64,000 bases of DNA, from positions 1 through 64,000 of the forward strand of contig NW_015971548.1 in NCBI RefSeq assembly GCF_000182565.1. The letters are read 5' to 3'. The DNA is from Spizellomyces punctatus DAOM BR117. Its lineage: Eukaryota; Chytridiomycota; Chytridiomycetes; Spizellomycetales; Spizellomycetaceae. The notes below the pieces were generated by a model. The model did no database searches and was not told where the DNA came from. It saw only the letters and a list, made by a program, of their open reading frames with translations. This document shows, in pieces, positions 10,799-23,625 of this stretch (position 1 is the stretch's first letter; each line of letters opens with the position of its first letter). A program made the position numbers and the translations under genes.

Positions 10799-12969
10799 AT
10801 GAGGTCTTCCGGACAGGATGATGCGGCTGGCGAGCCAGGGGACATTGTTTTAAACGGTAGAGACCAGCAGACAACTGACCTTGATGATGGTCGTCTCATG
10901 GTCGATGGCGGCGCTGCCCGCAATGACGCTAGTGGACGAAGACAGAGTTGGTCGGGCGAGAGTGGGAGTGAATCCAGTGGTGAGCTCTGCGTCTTGATAA
11001 CCCTCTGTGGTAGCTGTGTTGCTAAAACTTGTGCATTATTTTCCTTAGATGATAAACTCGGGGTTTCTTCCGAGAAGCCAGCGTCGGGCTTGATGCTCCG
11101 GAAGGTGCCTTCTTTCAGCGCCTTGAGAACAAATCCAGCTCCACCCACGGCGCGTAGCACGCTACCCGTACGCCATAACCCTTTGCCGTCTGCCCACCAC
11201 AACAATGGACCCTATCCACACAATTACCATCCACACCATGTTACCCCCACACCGCTGCCCACCCGTGTTTCTAATACCACAACGAGCGTACCCTTGCCTC
11301 CGCCTACCGCTCGTAGCTCCACTCCTCAAGCAGACCCGAACCGACGACTCTCAAAGTTTAAGAGCGGCGATTCGATAAAGTCGTTAATGGGAGTGCTAGC
11401 CGATGGCGATCGTGACCGCGAACTGGTTGTAGAGACGGATGCAGCATTACAGGGACTAGGGCGACCGCCCCTTTTCAAAACTCCGGTATGTATTGGACCA
11501 TCGGCTAGATGTAAAGCAAATGACTGACCGTTACGTTCGTTAGACTGCGCCTGTCAAGGTCGCTAGGGCGGGCAAAATGGAAGAAGATGCCGAGGAATTT
11601 GTGTGGAGTGGTTCGCCCGATCCACACAAGACTCGCTCGAAACGTTCATTTTCGAATCACCTTCTTCCAGCCCCCAACGACCCTCCGCCTGGGATAGCGC
11701 CAATTGCAGCGTCAACGGCCCCTCGTCCAGACGGACTGCCAAACGAGTACTTACCTCCACCATCGGTTACAAACGGCTCCAATGCGAGCGCAAATGCGGA
11801 CCTGATGGCTCCCCGGTCTCAGGGACCAAAGCTAAAGAAGAGCTCAGAGTTCAAAGCGCTTCCAAAACGGAGCGGGCAACCTGCAGCTCCTTTCTTGCCG
11901 ATGTCGTCGGGGCATTATGGTGCTACGTCAAGTGCCGCTTTCCTTCAATCTCCTGCTCATACGATAGCAGATGTACCTGTGACGCTGACAATGCCGTCTT
12001 ATCGGCAGTCGCCTGTCATGACGCCAACTCTTCCGGGGCCTGGGGAAGGATCGGCATATATGCAGTATGCTGGACATGGTAATTTTGACAGTGAGAGGGC
12101 GTATTTACTTGGCACGAAAAGACACGAGTTTCGTCGACAAAGTCTTCCCCGCGACATTGAATCTTCAAGTGATTTTGAACGGTAATATTAAGTTCATTTT
12201 TGCATTAACGATATCCTTATGTAACCTTATTTTGTCTTTTTGTAGTCCGAAGGGCCGCTCCTTTGTGTTGTCTGTCGGATGTCTTGTGTTTGTTGCTCTC
12301 GCGCTTTTCGCCATGGTCGCCTTCTGTGTTCAGCCACTGACCAACCTGAGCATTCTTCGGGTTGGTAATATTCACGGTACACTTAGTATCTTTGAATTCG
12401 ACATGACGCTCTCTGCAACAAACGAGAATATTATTCCCGCCTATGTGGATGAATTGGACGTGGATGTCTTTGTGGGTGGTGGTAAGTGTTCACCTTGTTT
12501 TTCTTTTCTAATTTGGTATTCCAACCACTGTTTATGCTATAAGCCATAGGGTTAGAATCCGAGGACCTTTTCGAAAGCGGTGAAAGCAATAGTACTATTG
12601 CACTTGGCAAGGAGCTGTTGGGGCACGTCCGTCGTGTGACACCAACCACAACTTTCACGCCCTTGTCACGAACGAACGCGAACACGCACATTGCTATCCA
12701 TGACCCTGAAAATACACTTGGTAGAGTGTAAGTGTTCCTCATGAGGTTCATAGCATGGAATTAGGCTCCTAATTTTTGCAATCGTTAGGATATACATGCG
12801 CTTTCCGTATACCCTAACAGTGCGAGGATCCGTAACGTATTCGTCATTGTGGTGGTTTCAGTTTGTGGAAACTGTCGATTGTGTCACAAGAGTGGAAGCC
12901 AGTGGACGGACGGATCCTGGGAGGACATGGATATGTCATGCCGAGGGTGAATTGGAGGATTATGATTGA
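10799..12969 (+). CDS. Vac7-like vacuolar membrane protein
   Basis: Model: join(10799..10979,11049..11485,11544..12181,12246..12481,12550..12727,12789..12969), 616 residues in six exons. The first roughly 415 residues are disordered and Ser/Pro/His-rich. A single transmembrane helix follows (SVGCLVFVALALFAMVAFCV, about 424-443). The luminal domain reads QPLTNLSILRVGNI...EFDMTLSATNENIIPAYVDELDVDVFVG and ends with YMRFPYTLTVRGSVTYS. This order (disordered N-terminus, one TM, then an LEA2-like beta domain with 'A-x-N-x-N' and 'D-v-d-v-F') is that of the Vac7/Tag1 family. Yeast Vac7 activates the Fab1 PI3P 5-kinase complex on the vacuole; that role is known for the family and inferred here. Intron 1 (69 nt) has no in-frame stop, so retention would add 23 residues. 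The neighbouring LARP1-like gene converges from the other side. Confidence 0.85.
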
Positions 12970-13778
12970 CATCCGCGAGACCCAATGGACGTTGTTTGTT
13001 CGTTTCATCTTTCAATGTAAATACCTTGTGGGAGGATAGAAGGGTGGCTTCAACGTTGACGAGCTAAATGTTGGCTTTTGGTTAAAACTGCTCAACCACA
13101 GTGACCCAACATTTGTCTGATGACTTGGCAGCCTGCCGCGATGGCGATTTTTTGTTTGGTTTTCGCAATAGTCATGTTGAATGTATATATAGAGAGCCTC
13201 GGTACGCGCAGTTCTTTTTTGTGCAATGTTTTTGGCAATATGCTCTTGCCAAGCGTACTGAGAGAGTAGAACATGAAAAATATAATGAAAAACACCAATC
13301 GTGTGAATTTTATAATGATACTTCACTTGAAAAAGGAACCGCCCACCCCGACAACCATGACAGAAACACACAACTCAAGAAAATACAAAAGGGGGCCTTG
13401 CAGTGAAAACAAGCACACCTGCAAAGAACAAAAAAAAAGAAATAGGAAACATTGCATCTTACACAATGCGATAAAAAAAAGACCGCACTTCACGCCCCCT
13501 GACTCGACTCGCTTCGACCGTATGCGTCAGAACGCAAAACAGATAAACTAGTATCCTCAAGTGTTGATCTCCTCCATCCTCCTCCAATACAGGCATGCAC
13601 AAATAACCACCACCGCCCTCCTCCAATTAGCGATGCAATCCCGCGAACAGTAGTCCATCCAATTTTCGCATTATCCAAGCATCTAAACAAGGTTCTCGCC
13701 ATGCCAAACCAAATGGATCCACAAGTCTATATCACATGGTAAAAAAGATGATCGTTTTGATTTTTTTTTTTTCGTTTT
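12970..13778. other. Convergent intergenic region
   Basis: This 0.8-kb stretch lies tail-to-tail between the Vac7-like gene (+) and the LARP1-like gene (-), and presumably contains both 3' UTRs. It is A-rich with several A runs (13370-13480) and a T run at 13760-13772. No gene or RNA is visible. Confidence 0.5.
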
Positions 13779-16700
13779 TCATTTCCCCAATGGCGGAAAT
13801 TCCATTTCCATCTCAAAGAGGACTCCGTCACCGTCTCCACCGTTTGTCACCGATGGCGGCTGCTGCTGATTCCCGTGACCTTTAGTCTTCTTGCTCTTTC
13901 CCTTTCCTCGAACATAACCCTTTACAGCTTGATTTCTCCGAGCCGTTTTCTCACGATCGTCGCCATCCAAGATTCCGCGTCGCTGCTTTTCCTTCTTAAA
14001 GTCTTGAATGGTCTTAAACTCTTTTAGAGCATTCTTCAGGACGTCGTTGACCATGTCATCGATTTCGGGCCGCTTCGCCTTGTCCTTCCGGTAGTACAGG
14101 TACGCCCAGAATTTCTCCAAACCATACAATTGTTTCATGCCGACATAGTCATGCACGGTCATATCTTGGAAATCTTGGAACAAGTCGGACCGGAACCGGC
14201 TCTCCAAACCATAAGAGTAAAACCGGAAGAGACATTCGAGGCCATAGCGGTATCCTGCTGCTGCATCCTCGGTAGCTAGTCGACGAAATTCATTGTACAT
14301 GCGATTATTGAAATGGTCTCGGAGGAAATGAGACCAGAACCGGAACAGGGTGTTCATCTCCTGGGATAAGCCGGGGCCCAATCGTTTACGTTCTGTAACG
14401 AAAAAAGACGATGAGGGATACAATGAATATCACACAGAATAGACTGGCTTACCCTTCAGAGCTTTGGCGTGGTATTTGGAGTATTTGTGTTGGATGAATC
14501 CATTCTCGCGCAAGAGTTCGTAACTGGGATGTTGGAAGGCCGGAAACTCTTTGAAACTCAAACGGCCCTCGGTTAAGCTGCCTGCCTGAGACCCAACACT
14601 CGTGCTCAAGTTGCTGGATGTGCTCTGGCTATTCCGAGTGGGAATATCCAAGTATTTGCCATTGACTTGCTCAGGGGCTTTTCCAGAGTCAGTTAACGAG
14701 CTGCCCAATACCCCCATCAAGTAGCCAACAGGAGGAGAAGCTGAGGTTGCTCCCGCATCCCAGTACCGCCGAGGTGTTTTGATGGGTTTAGGTGCGGAAC
14801 TAGCAATTTGGGGTGGGACGGTCTTGCTAGCCTTATTCTTCCCATGAAGATCCTCAAAGTATCCGCCCTGCGCACCAATGTATGGTTTGGGAGAATGCAT
14901 ACCGTTCTGCATTGCTGCAAACTGGTCGCCATCAACAGCCAGCACCTTATTCTTTGGCTTTTTCGGAGTCAAATAATCATGCTCATAGTAATACAAGCCT
15001 TCATTGATGATCTCATTCAGCTCCTGCTCCGCACGAGAGCGCTCAAACGGTGCGGTTGCATGCTTACGCGGCGGAAGGTTGTGAGAATGAACCGCCTGAG
15101 ACGCTGGTTGAGCGTGGCCTGACGCGAGTTGGTAGGGAGGGCTGCTCGGGACGGTCACAATCATTTGCCCACCGTCATCAGTTCGCTGCGTAACAATCAG
15201 CAATGCGTCCACATCGTCATCGTCAATATCGTGCCAATCCTCTGCTGAGTCGTACCCACTTTCCGAATTCACGGTTCCATTAGGCACCACTGGAATGTGC
15301 CGAGCTACAACCACAATATCGGGATCCTCATCATCTTCAGAGTCTGTGCAATTTTGACTACGGTAACCGTTGGCAACACGGACCTCGGTCAACTCGCTAA
15401 AACCAGCATTGCTGAACCGTCTACGTCCACTCCGACCTGGATGTGAAACCCACTCGTCGCCTTCCTCCTCAAGCTCAAAGATATCCTCCGTTTCAGCGAT
15501 GGTCTGATTACTCTCGCTACGTGCCATCTGACCTGAACCTTTCACAGCAAACAGTGAGAAGTCCGCAGCCCTCTGCTTGGGCTGTCGCCTCCGCGCTGGC
15601 GCCTTCTCCCACCCTTCTTCTATCTCATCGGCTGCAAGGTGCACCGAGCTGTCGTCCTGGTGTCGCCCAGCTCCCACGGCTGGGCCAACCCCGTTTGGGT
15701 GGCCGGGTTCAGAGGTGCTTTCTTTGTTGTTTGTGTACGCATCCGCGGGCGATTGTGGCGGCGTAGGCATTCTCGGTGTCTGAGGAAGTGATGACCTCGA
15801 CTCCGCCTCTGAGGCCTGCTTTTGGGACGCCGGAGAGGGTGGAAGCTGTGAACCATTGGCAGAGCTGACGCTATCACTCACTTTGGTCGGGTCGGTAGAG
15901 TCCTGTGGAAGCAACCAAAACTCCCAATTGTCGCGACGACGCACAAAATGTTCTCCTGTGCCATCTACAATAATCTCCACGAGGTCGCTACCCTGCACTG
16001 CGGATCCAAGGAGTTCATTCGTCCATGTCGGAGCTTCGACATCGACATTTGAAACCGACAGAGTACTTTCATTCACGCTCCGCTCCACCGGCTCAGTAGC
16101 CACTTCGCCAGTTTTGTCGCCAACGGGGCTCAACGGCGTCATAGACATGGCCTGCAGCGCCTGTGTCTTTGACTTGGCAACATTTATTAACGATCGCACC
16201 CGGTTGAAACCTGAGATGAGCCGAAGGGGCACGCCACCATTGGTCGCATTCATTTGGCGACGGAAGTAGATATCCCGGCAAAGGTTCTCAACAGAAAAGT
16301 AGTATTCACTGTATATCAGGGTTAATAACCGAGTTGAGAGCTAAATTCAGATGACGTGCCACACTCACATTTGGGTACGGATCCACCATTTGACGGTCTC
16401 TACATCAACAGCTTCAGGGTCAGGGTACCCATAGTACGCTCCAGACGGCGCAGCATATGGCCCCGCCTGGAGCTGGCCAAGAACAGGCTGAGCATAGCCA
16501 TTAACATAACCATAATATTGACGCGGCCCTCGGCTGATGCTGGACCGGCCGCGACCTCCGCGACCTCCACGCCTGCTTCGCGACTGATTAGGTGCATACA
16601 CATGGTGTGCAGCCGGGATTGCATTTTCGACCGAACCAGTATGTGCAGGTGAAGTACCACCAGCAGTAGACGCGGCTGACGCGACAGATGCGTTTGATCC

Positions 16701-18106
16701 CCTTCTGGGGCCCCGAGAGGGTGCCTGCTGCTGCGGTGCATTCCGTGGACCACGGCTGCGTTGCCTGGTAGTATCTACCCGTGGACTAGAGTGGACTCCA
16801 GATGTACCAACAGACGGCGCTGAGGTTGTTTCTTTTGCAACAGCCTCTCCAGCGATCTTTCCTTTCTGCTGCTGCTCTTCAGACCGTTTGCCGCTAGACT
16901 TTCCAGACCGACTTGAACCGCGAGGGGCGAGCGAAGCAGGGGGAGGATAATGGATCGGAACGTCCAATTTTGCCCAGGCAGCCTTTTTGGAGCCCGACAA
17001 TGTTGAATTATGAATTTCCTTGGCGGTGGGTGTTGGTGAGGTAGATGAAGCAGGAGCAGGGCGAGGTGGTGATGTGGGGGCGCTGCCAAGGGTTGGCCAG
17101 AGCTCACTTCCCAAGTTAGATACAGGAGCGACGGCAGGTTCCGCCTCTTTGGCGAGGAGATTTTCGCTCCGAGCAGCAGTTTGTACAATCTAAAAGCACA
17201 CTTGTTAGTCAAGAAAGTCGACCCAGCATATCAACATATCTTAGAAACCAGCAGTACCTTGGCAGCTATAGGGCCAGTTCGTGTTTCCCGAGGCCTCTTT
17301 GCGCCATCCTTTACTTCCGTCGGCTCAGGTGTGACCTCGTCCTTTTCAGACACTGCTGGCTTGGACAATGTCACTTCCTCAGTAGTTCCCCCTTCTTTAT
17401 TAGAAACAGATTTTTTGCTGGCGGTAGTTCCAGTGGACGAAGCGGCTGTTGAGGATGCAGCCTGCTGCGACGCCTTAGAGGTCTTCTTTTTCCCCGTTTT
17501 TTTAGATTGGACTTTTACAAAGCCCTCTGCAGCATCTTTCTCTTCTTGTTCCTTACGGGCTTTGTCCTTAGCGGCTTGTCGTTGTCTCCGCTCCTCGTGA
17601 TTTTTGTGCTGCGACGTTTTGCGGTTTTGGTCAGCCTGCTTTTGCTGTTCCTCTAACCGGATCTTCCAAACATTCACTGACGGAACAGGGGCGGGTACTA
17701 CATGCTTTTTGTCGGATCCATTGTGGCTGCCCATCTCCTCCTTCGTTCCATCTTCAGACTCTACTTGGTGATCTTCCACCACAGCTGTTGTCTTGCTCAC
17801 TTCCTCTGTGTCTGCCTGTATACCGGCTGACAAAACATCACTGGATGTGGGCCCTTCAGCTAATGATAAACCATTATTGAGCCGTTCGGACTGCAGCAGT
17901 CTATTGAGAGTCATACCTTTTGTTGAAGTCTCAGCAGCTGGCGAAGCGGCGCCATTAGATGATACATCAGTAATAACGGCCTTTTGAGCCAAGCTTGCCC
18001 AAGACATTGACACTGCAGTTTTTGAGACTAACTGGTCGGAGGCGGTTTGCTGATCAAGGACAGCCACACTGCTAGGCGCTGAAGCCCCCGCCTCTTCGGA
18101 AGTCAT
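13779..18106 (-). CDS. LARP1-like La-motif / DM15 RNA-binding protein
   Basis: Model: complement(join(13779..14392,14453..16308,16369..17189,17258..18106)), 1379 residues. All four exons join in frame with GT-AG introns. The La motif is split by an intron and restored by splicing: [28 protein letters not shown], at about residues 546-577, followed by [17 protein letters not shown]. Upstream lie a KEQEEK-rich basic coiled stretch, RG/SR-rich segments ([15 protein letters not shown]) and Ser/Pro-rich linkers. The C-terminus ([20 protein letters not shown]...[17 protein letters not shown]...[14 protein letters not shown]) holds the tandem DM15 helices that in LARP1 bind the cap and 5'TOP leaders of ribosomal-protein mRNAs. 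The role in translation control is inferred from the family. A further 5' non-coding or short coding exon may exist, because an acceptor-like TTGTAG lies just upstream of the chosen ATG. The C-terminus is Lys-rich and ends [10 protein letters not shown]. Confidence 0.92.
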
Positions 18107-19488
18107 CGAGAGTTGGTTGGTTAGGTCACGGGCAAGTGTCTACAATGAAAAGAAATAGACTGTTATGGCTCTGCATGCAAACAAGAATAAAAAACCTAGT
18201 AGCCCTTTCAGCCCAGCATCTCTGCAATATCCGTTGTAGCAAGCGTCAACAAGCCAGTCGTCCATCACCATTTTACGGGCATCCTGGTGTTGCAATACTA
18301 GACGACCACTCTAGCACGCAAATGGCCTGCTTTCGCCCCCTCCCATTCCGTCAAGTATAGCGCGCCACCGGCGATATATGTGTTCCCGCGGTAATTCATT
18401 TCGTTGTGTGTAATGCCCACCTTTACTATCCACACTTTAGCCCCCTCCTGTTCCGAAAGAGTAGCCTACTGCTGCGAGCGGCTCCCCGATAGGACGAAAG
18501 TTGTGCCCCGCTCTCCAACAGCGAGCAAATGGGGACGGGGTGTAAAACCCGAGTAACTCTATTGATCGCGCAGCGTAGCGCTGGTTATATATAAGTTAGA
18601 ACGGCAACCGACGAAACAAGACGACGTTGGCAGTTCAAAGAGTGTCGGCGGACGCACGCGGCTACGACGACCAAGGGTAGGTGAAACGCTCTACACGGGA
18701 AAAAAAAGAAACACCGCCTTGGCGTTGGAACAGCGCAGGGAAAAGCGGACTGCAGAATGACAGCGACGTCGGGGGGTTGCGGAGATTCCGTTTCCTGTAG
18801 CCGTGACGTGAGGCAACGAACCCCAATCCCAGCAAACAAAAAAAACGAGAAATGCGGCCAGTGAACTCGCAAAAAAAATCCAAGACGAGGTTCCCCAGCA
18901 AGTCACACGAGACGAACTTTTTCTTTTGACCAACGAGGGCCAGTTGGAGAGTGACGTATCGCATTCTAGCCAATCAGAGAGGGCTTCATTTAGCCATAGA
19001 TAGTATTGCTTACGTGTTCTACACGTAATAAAATGTCAGCGCAAAGTAAGGGCAGATGGAGGGTATTCAAAAGGCATTTGACGTTATGATGATTGTCATG
19101 ACTCCCTCAATAGCCCTCAATTTGCCCTTGTTCATGATTTGATGCATGGATGCAGCATTTGGCGGCGATCAGGTTCTCTACCATCTTTGCTGGTATGGTC
19201 TTGTCTATTGGCGTTCTCCTACCACACCCATTTGCAGAGATGCCGTTGTCGCCCTGCACACACACATACACACGGATGCATGCATGCGCAATGTTCATGA
19301 TAGCACCGAAAAAGCATGTCTCCGCCTTGTACCAACACTTTAACCGATACGTGGCTTTCCCCAAATGACGCGATCTCCCATTGGGCACGTGTCTGATGAC
19401 AAATGATCGCTTGGAAATGCCCGTCCAAATAAAAAGAACGCTAACGTTAACTTTCCACTTTGTAAAGACTTTCGCAAGAGTTTGCAAG
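18107..19488. other. Divergent promoter region
   Basis: This 1.4-kb stretch lies between the LARP1-like gene (-) and the oxidoreductase gene (+) and must hold both promoters. Several C-rich and pyrimidine-rich patches occur (18340-18560). A short CA-rich run with alternating purine/pyrimidine lies near 19258-19290. No further gene is visible. Confidence 0.5.
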
Positions 19489-20508
19489 ATGGCTGCCCGT
19501 GTGATTCCAATTGAGATTGTGTCCGACACTGTTTGTCCCTGGTATGGCTTAATCATTGATGATTTTGCGTGCGTTGCAACAGCTATTTATCAGGGAGTGC
19601 TGGTTAGGTGCTTTGTCGGCAAAAGGCGACTCGAAAAGGCGATTGCAGCTGCCAAAAATAGGAATCTACCTCTGGAGTTCAAGATCAAGTTCAAACCTTT
19701 CCAGGTAGGAAATGGACGCTTATATGACATCTCCAAAGATCTGACGATGCGGATGTTAGCTTGATCCTACACTCCCCAAAGAAGGAGTCTCCAAGATCAA
19801 GAAATACGAAGCAAAATTTGGCCCGGAACGGATCCAGCAAATGATCCCTCATATGCAGGTGGTTGGCGCTGCGGAAGGCATAAAGTTTTCGTATGATGGA
19901 TTGATCGCAAAGTAAGCAGCTGCAGCACGTCCGCGACGTCGTTAATCTTAACATTCTTGTCGTTACAGCACAGTTGATTCGCATCGTGTTCTCGAATACG
20001 CTCTTCAGAAAGGGGCTCAACTCGAGCTTGTCGAGGAGCTTTTCAAGGACTACTTTGAGCGAAACAAGAACATTGGTGACCATGAAGTACTTGCGGATGC
20101 TGCAGCAAGAGTCGGTTTGGATAAGGAGGAGGTGAACACTGTTTCAAATACTCTCATTTTAACGAATCCATTGACTGACAGTATCCGCAGGTCCTCGCCT
20201 ACCTTAAAACGGACCAGGGCAAGCACGAGGTTGAAGAACAAATTGAGGTAAGCATTCTACCAATTGCATTTACTGTACAGCCGGATTCGTTTGACTCGGA
20301 TTCATTTGACTCGGTATCTTTTTGCAGTCCGCCTACCGTCGGCGAATTACCGGTGTACCTCATTTCCGTATCAATGGAACATACTCACTAGGTGGCGCGC
20401 AAGATCCTGAAGCGTTCCTAGAGGTAGGTTCAGCTCCTGGCCTTCTACAACTGTGGACATTGTTAATGAATGTTTTTCTAGATTTTTGAAGCACTTGCGA
20501 AGCAATAG
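19489..20508 (+). CDS. DsbA-family (FrnE-like) thioredoxin-fold oxidoreductase
   Basis: Model: join(19489..19541,19608..19704,19760..19911,19969..20131,20191..20247,20328..20423,20482..20508), 214 residues in seven small exons, all in frame. The N-terminus MAARVIPIEIVSDTVCPWCFVGKRRLE carries the CPWC redox pair at residues 16-19 of a thioredoxin fold. The CPWC itself is assembled across intron 1. FLLDP-like LDPTLPKEG and the closing segment GVPHFRINGTYSLGGAQDPEAF (cis-Pro loop VPHF, then the last strand and helix) are typical of the FrnE / 2-hydroxychromene-2-carboxylate isomerase branch of the DsbA family. The size fits. No signal peptide is visible, so it is probably cytosolic. Substrate is unknown; disulfide isomerase or glutathione-linked chemistry is inferred. 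Confidence 0.92.
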
Positions 20509-20707
20509 TTGGACCAGAACTTTTGAATTGACCATGTAATGATTTCTAGACCAGATATCTAAATAGCAGTTTTGTACGTTTTACATGATCTCACCTCATG
20601 TGTTTAGTGTCTCGCACGTAGATGCTAGCGTGCTGGATGCATTGTAGCTTGCACGCAGATAACGCATATATACGTTTCCAATTCGGACAGTCATCCGTAC
20701 AGGAAAG

Positions 20708-20778
20708 GCATTGGTGGTTTAGTGGTATAATTACCGCCTGCCACGCGGTAGATCCGAGTTCGATTTTCGGCCAATGCA
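20708..20778 (+). tRNA. tRNA-Gly (GCC)
   Basis: The 71-nt sequence folds as a standard tRNA. The 7-bp acceptor stem is GCATTGG/CCAATGC with discriminator A. The D arm contains GGTTTAGTGG, the anticodon loop CTGCCAC has anticodon GCC, and the T loop is TTCGATT. The T stem has one G.T pair (CCGAG/TTCGG), where the copies at 26736 and 44704 have perfect pairing. No intron. Confidence 0.93.
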
Positions 20779-20885
20779 TTCAAGCCCTACGTAGTTCTTT
20801 TTTTTTTTCCGCCGGGCCTAGACTTTGCATGGTCGACTCAACGACAACGTTTTGGTCCCCCGACTGCTGCAGCATACGACATACA

Positions 20886-20925
20886 CTATGGTGGTTTATT
20901 GGAATTATCTCTGCTGTGCTCCCGC
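20886..20925 (+). repeat. Decayed tRNA-Gly 5' half
   Basis: About 100 nt after the tRNA gene, the sequence TGGTGGTTTATTGGAATTATC resembles the 5' half and D arm of the same tRNA-Gly, with several mismatches and no matching 3' half. It is probably an old, degraded duplicate. Confidence 0.35.
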
Positions 20926-20935
20926 CATAACTGAA

Positions 20936-22368
20936 GCCCATGGTCTAGTTAATCTGCCTCACCCGCAAGTTTCCTCAGATCTACATGCACCAGGGTTAGG
21001 TTAGGTTAGGTATGCAACTTCGCTCCACGGCCCGACTTCCTTGCTTTCCCTTCAGTTGGCATCAGGATACTGTCCTTTTCTTCAGGTGGTCCCTCTTGCA
21101 CACGACGAGATGTGGTCGTCCATGCAGTTAGATTGCATGAATATCAGTTTGTGATGGGATGTGCCCTTAAAGTTTATCCACTTTCCAAATTCTTTTGTAC
21201 TGGAGCAATTGACCGATAAATCCTCTGTACCCATCCATATTGAAATCCTTCGATCGCTTTCAAAAAAGACTACGCATCTATAATTCACACTATTCATCCC
21301 AGTTCCATCTAGAGTGCTCTATATCAACGTTCTTTTGCCAACTGGACTTTTCGGCATACGGTTGGGAGATGGATATACAACGTGCGGACGGTAGGTAGGC
21401 CATATAGCCGGAGAGTCTCTTACCAACAACGATATCCACGTCCTACTTCACCGTGACATTGATACGGAAACTCCCCACGTTTTCCATCGATCACCAGAGC
21501 TTTCCCGGTCCACCGGTGGACGACCAAGACAAAACGTGAATCGGAAGAGAGTATATGAGTCCGATTATAAGGCGGCCGCTTGATGCTGTTCCGTTACGGC
21601 GAGGATCTGCAAAATCCATTTTGGTTTACTAAGTACGTGAGTACTGGAAGCGATATTGCGACATGTTAACATTATCGCATGGTTTTTCATATTCACGGGA
21701 TGGAGTACGTCGATTGCTTGGGTCAGAACATCTGGGGAATACATACTTGATCGACCACGTCTTGAATGGTTGATGGCAACATTTTGATGCATGGGAATAG
21801 CGTACCGAAGAGTGAACTAATGGCTCTTTCGCCTGTGCGGTGCAGATAAACGTTCCCTTCCCTCTTGTGGAATACAACCTGTTGGAATTCGTTATCCCTA
21901 TTAATAGTCAAGCCCCCGCTCAACTCGGTGTTATCGGAAACTTGCCCTCCCAATTGCTCCCAGGATGGGAGTGGTGAACGAAAGCAGTATGACTACAATG
22001 CAGGACCCTCCGCCCATCCGCGAATAGTGTGGTCTGGATAAACAATCTGAGAAGGTAGAAAAGAAAAGGTATCATATCATAGGGCAGAATAAAATACAAT
22101 GTTTATAGTGGCACCTGCAGCATGCTTAATGGTGTTGAAAGATGGTGCTTTTTGCAAGCAACCTTAATTTTTTTAAAAGTAAAAAATAAAATCATGGCGA
22201 CGACAACGGGCACCTCTGTATTCCTGCAAAAGTAGTCGTACAAGATGCAGTATACACTATAGTATAAGACGTACTATGAGAGGTAAGATATGATGCTATT
22301 GTATTATAACAGGTAAGAATGCTATGTACTATTAAGACTGGACTATTCTTATACTACGATACTACAGA
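20936..22368. other. No gene recognised
   Basis: This stretch is of mixed composition with only short open frames on both strands. It contains a short run of three TTAGGT units near 20995-21010 and A/T-rich low-complexity sequence from 22060 to 22350. I see no gene, RNA or repeat family shared with the rest of the window. Confidence 0.4.
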
Positions 22369-22513
22369 CCGTATGCTTTAACGGAATCGAACAGTTCAAT
22401 CTCACGACCCATTGAAATCACCCCCGATGGCACAACAAGTTTGTAACGCAAGACAAGGCGTGTTCAGGCCGTATACCTTTAACGGAATCGAACAGTTTAA
22501 TCTCACGGCCCAT
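22369..22513 (+). repeat. 44-bp direct duplication at start of hypothetical gene
   Basis: Positions 22369-22412 and 22469-22513 are near-identical (CCGTAT...TTTAACGGAATCGAACAGTT...CCCAT), about 100 bp apart. The second copy encodes RPYTFNGIEQFNLTAH in the hypothetical reading frame. The first copy is one base shorter and out of frame with it. Confidence 0.7.
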
Positions 22514-23126
22514 CTACCACCCGCCAACAGTCCAGTTTGGCAAGAACTGGTAAATGCAATTGTAAACGACCTCCCTGCTCACACAATAAACCAGAAGCCG
22601 TGCCATTGCCGCCTTGCGTATGTGTCACTTCTGTTTGATTGCGACCGAATTGGCGAGAAAATGGGAAGCCGCATAGAAGCCATTTCGAACCGCATGCCAA
22701 CAACACCAGTATTAAAATTCAGATCGCAGAATAGCTCTGACAAGACTCGCGGCAGCCGGCGTCGTGCATGCCGAAGATATTTTCGCAGTTTACGCCCAAC
22801 CTAAGCCTTTTTTGGACCGGTACCGCATTTGCGTTCATTTTCGTAATCGGGAAACCGCGCAAGCTTTCTACAATACCATCGTTGAACGAGACCATATAGC
22901 CTTCCCAAGGTATTTTTTTAATTTCAAACCTTGGGTCGGTGGACCCACCCCAGCCGGCCCCGCCCCAACCTCTGTATCGCTACCCAACGCAACAGGTACC
23001 CAAATCGTTACAAATATGGCTGCGGTAGAGAGAATCGTGGAGCGTGCTCATGCTCATGCTGTTGTTGTGTTGGAATCGGGAAACTCTCGAGGTCTAGCCG
23101 CGAAACTGCTGCCTCAAGATCAATAA
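22412..23126 (+). pseudogene. Hypothetical protein with DRYR-HF-x-R-x-TA-x-AF motif, probably broken
   Basis: Two open segments in different frames follow one another (22412-22804 and from about 22735 to 23126), so an intron or a frameshift must lie between them near 22700-22760. The second segment reads HAEDIFAVYA...LDRYRICVHFRNRETAQAFYNTI...FPRYFFNF and then an Ala/Val-rich helix. A clear relative lies in reverse orientation at 23626-23895. I do not recognise the family. The segment 22600-23126 is the best-supported part. The 44-bp duplication at the 5' end and the frame break suggest a decaying gene. Confidence 0.35.
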
Positions 23127-23625
23127 GCAGGAGCCCTCCGTCGGTCGGCAGCCGCAGGACTTTGTCGTCAAAGTATGGTCCACGAATTCCCGTATCGCAC
23201 TCGATTCGAATGGTCGGTATTAGTGAACGCTCTTTGAGCTCCAGCTGGACCAGATCGACTACGTGCTCGCAAGAGTTGAAGCAGCCAACCGCGAATCCCA
23301 AGATTGAGAGGATATTGTTAAACTCAGCAAATGCGCGGTCCCATGACCAAGTGAAGCTCAGCGTTATCCCCATTGACTCCAAACACAACATGTTGCGCGA
23401 TTACTTTTCGAATCTGATCCTTCTGCGTCGCTGCATTATGTGAACGGGGATGTTTGGTTGGTGGTCAGAAGCGGGGAGCAGTGGAAAATATTGCTCGTTT
23501 TGATAGCCAAGTAAGCATTGCGGGCGTCTTGTGCTTGCGTTCGGATGGAAGTCCTACTCGAATCGCCTTTGGTCAGGGAATTCTGCACGGGCGCGGTCGA
23601 CCATTCTTGAGGTTGCAGCTCTCTC

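Noticed and set aside
15443-16269. Plus-strand open frames inside the LARP1-like gene
   Set aside because: They are antisense shadows of a well-supported minus-strand coding exon.
20995-21010. Three TTAGGT units as a telomeric repeat
   Set aside because: Too short, and the unit is TTAGGT not TTAGGG; it lies in the middle of a contig.
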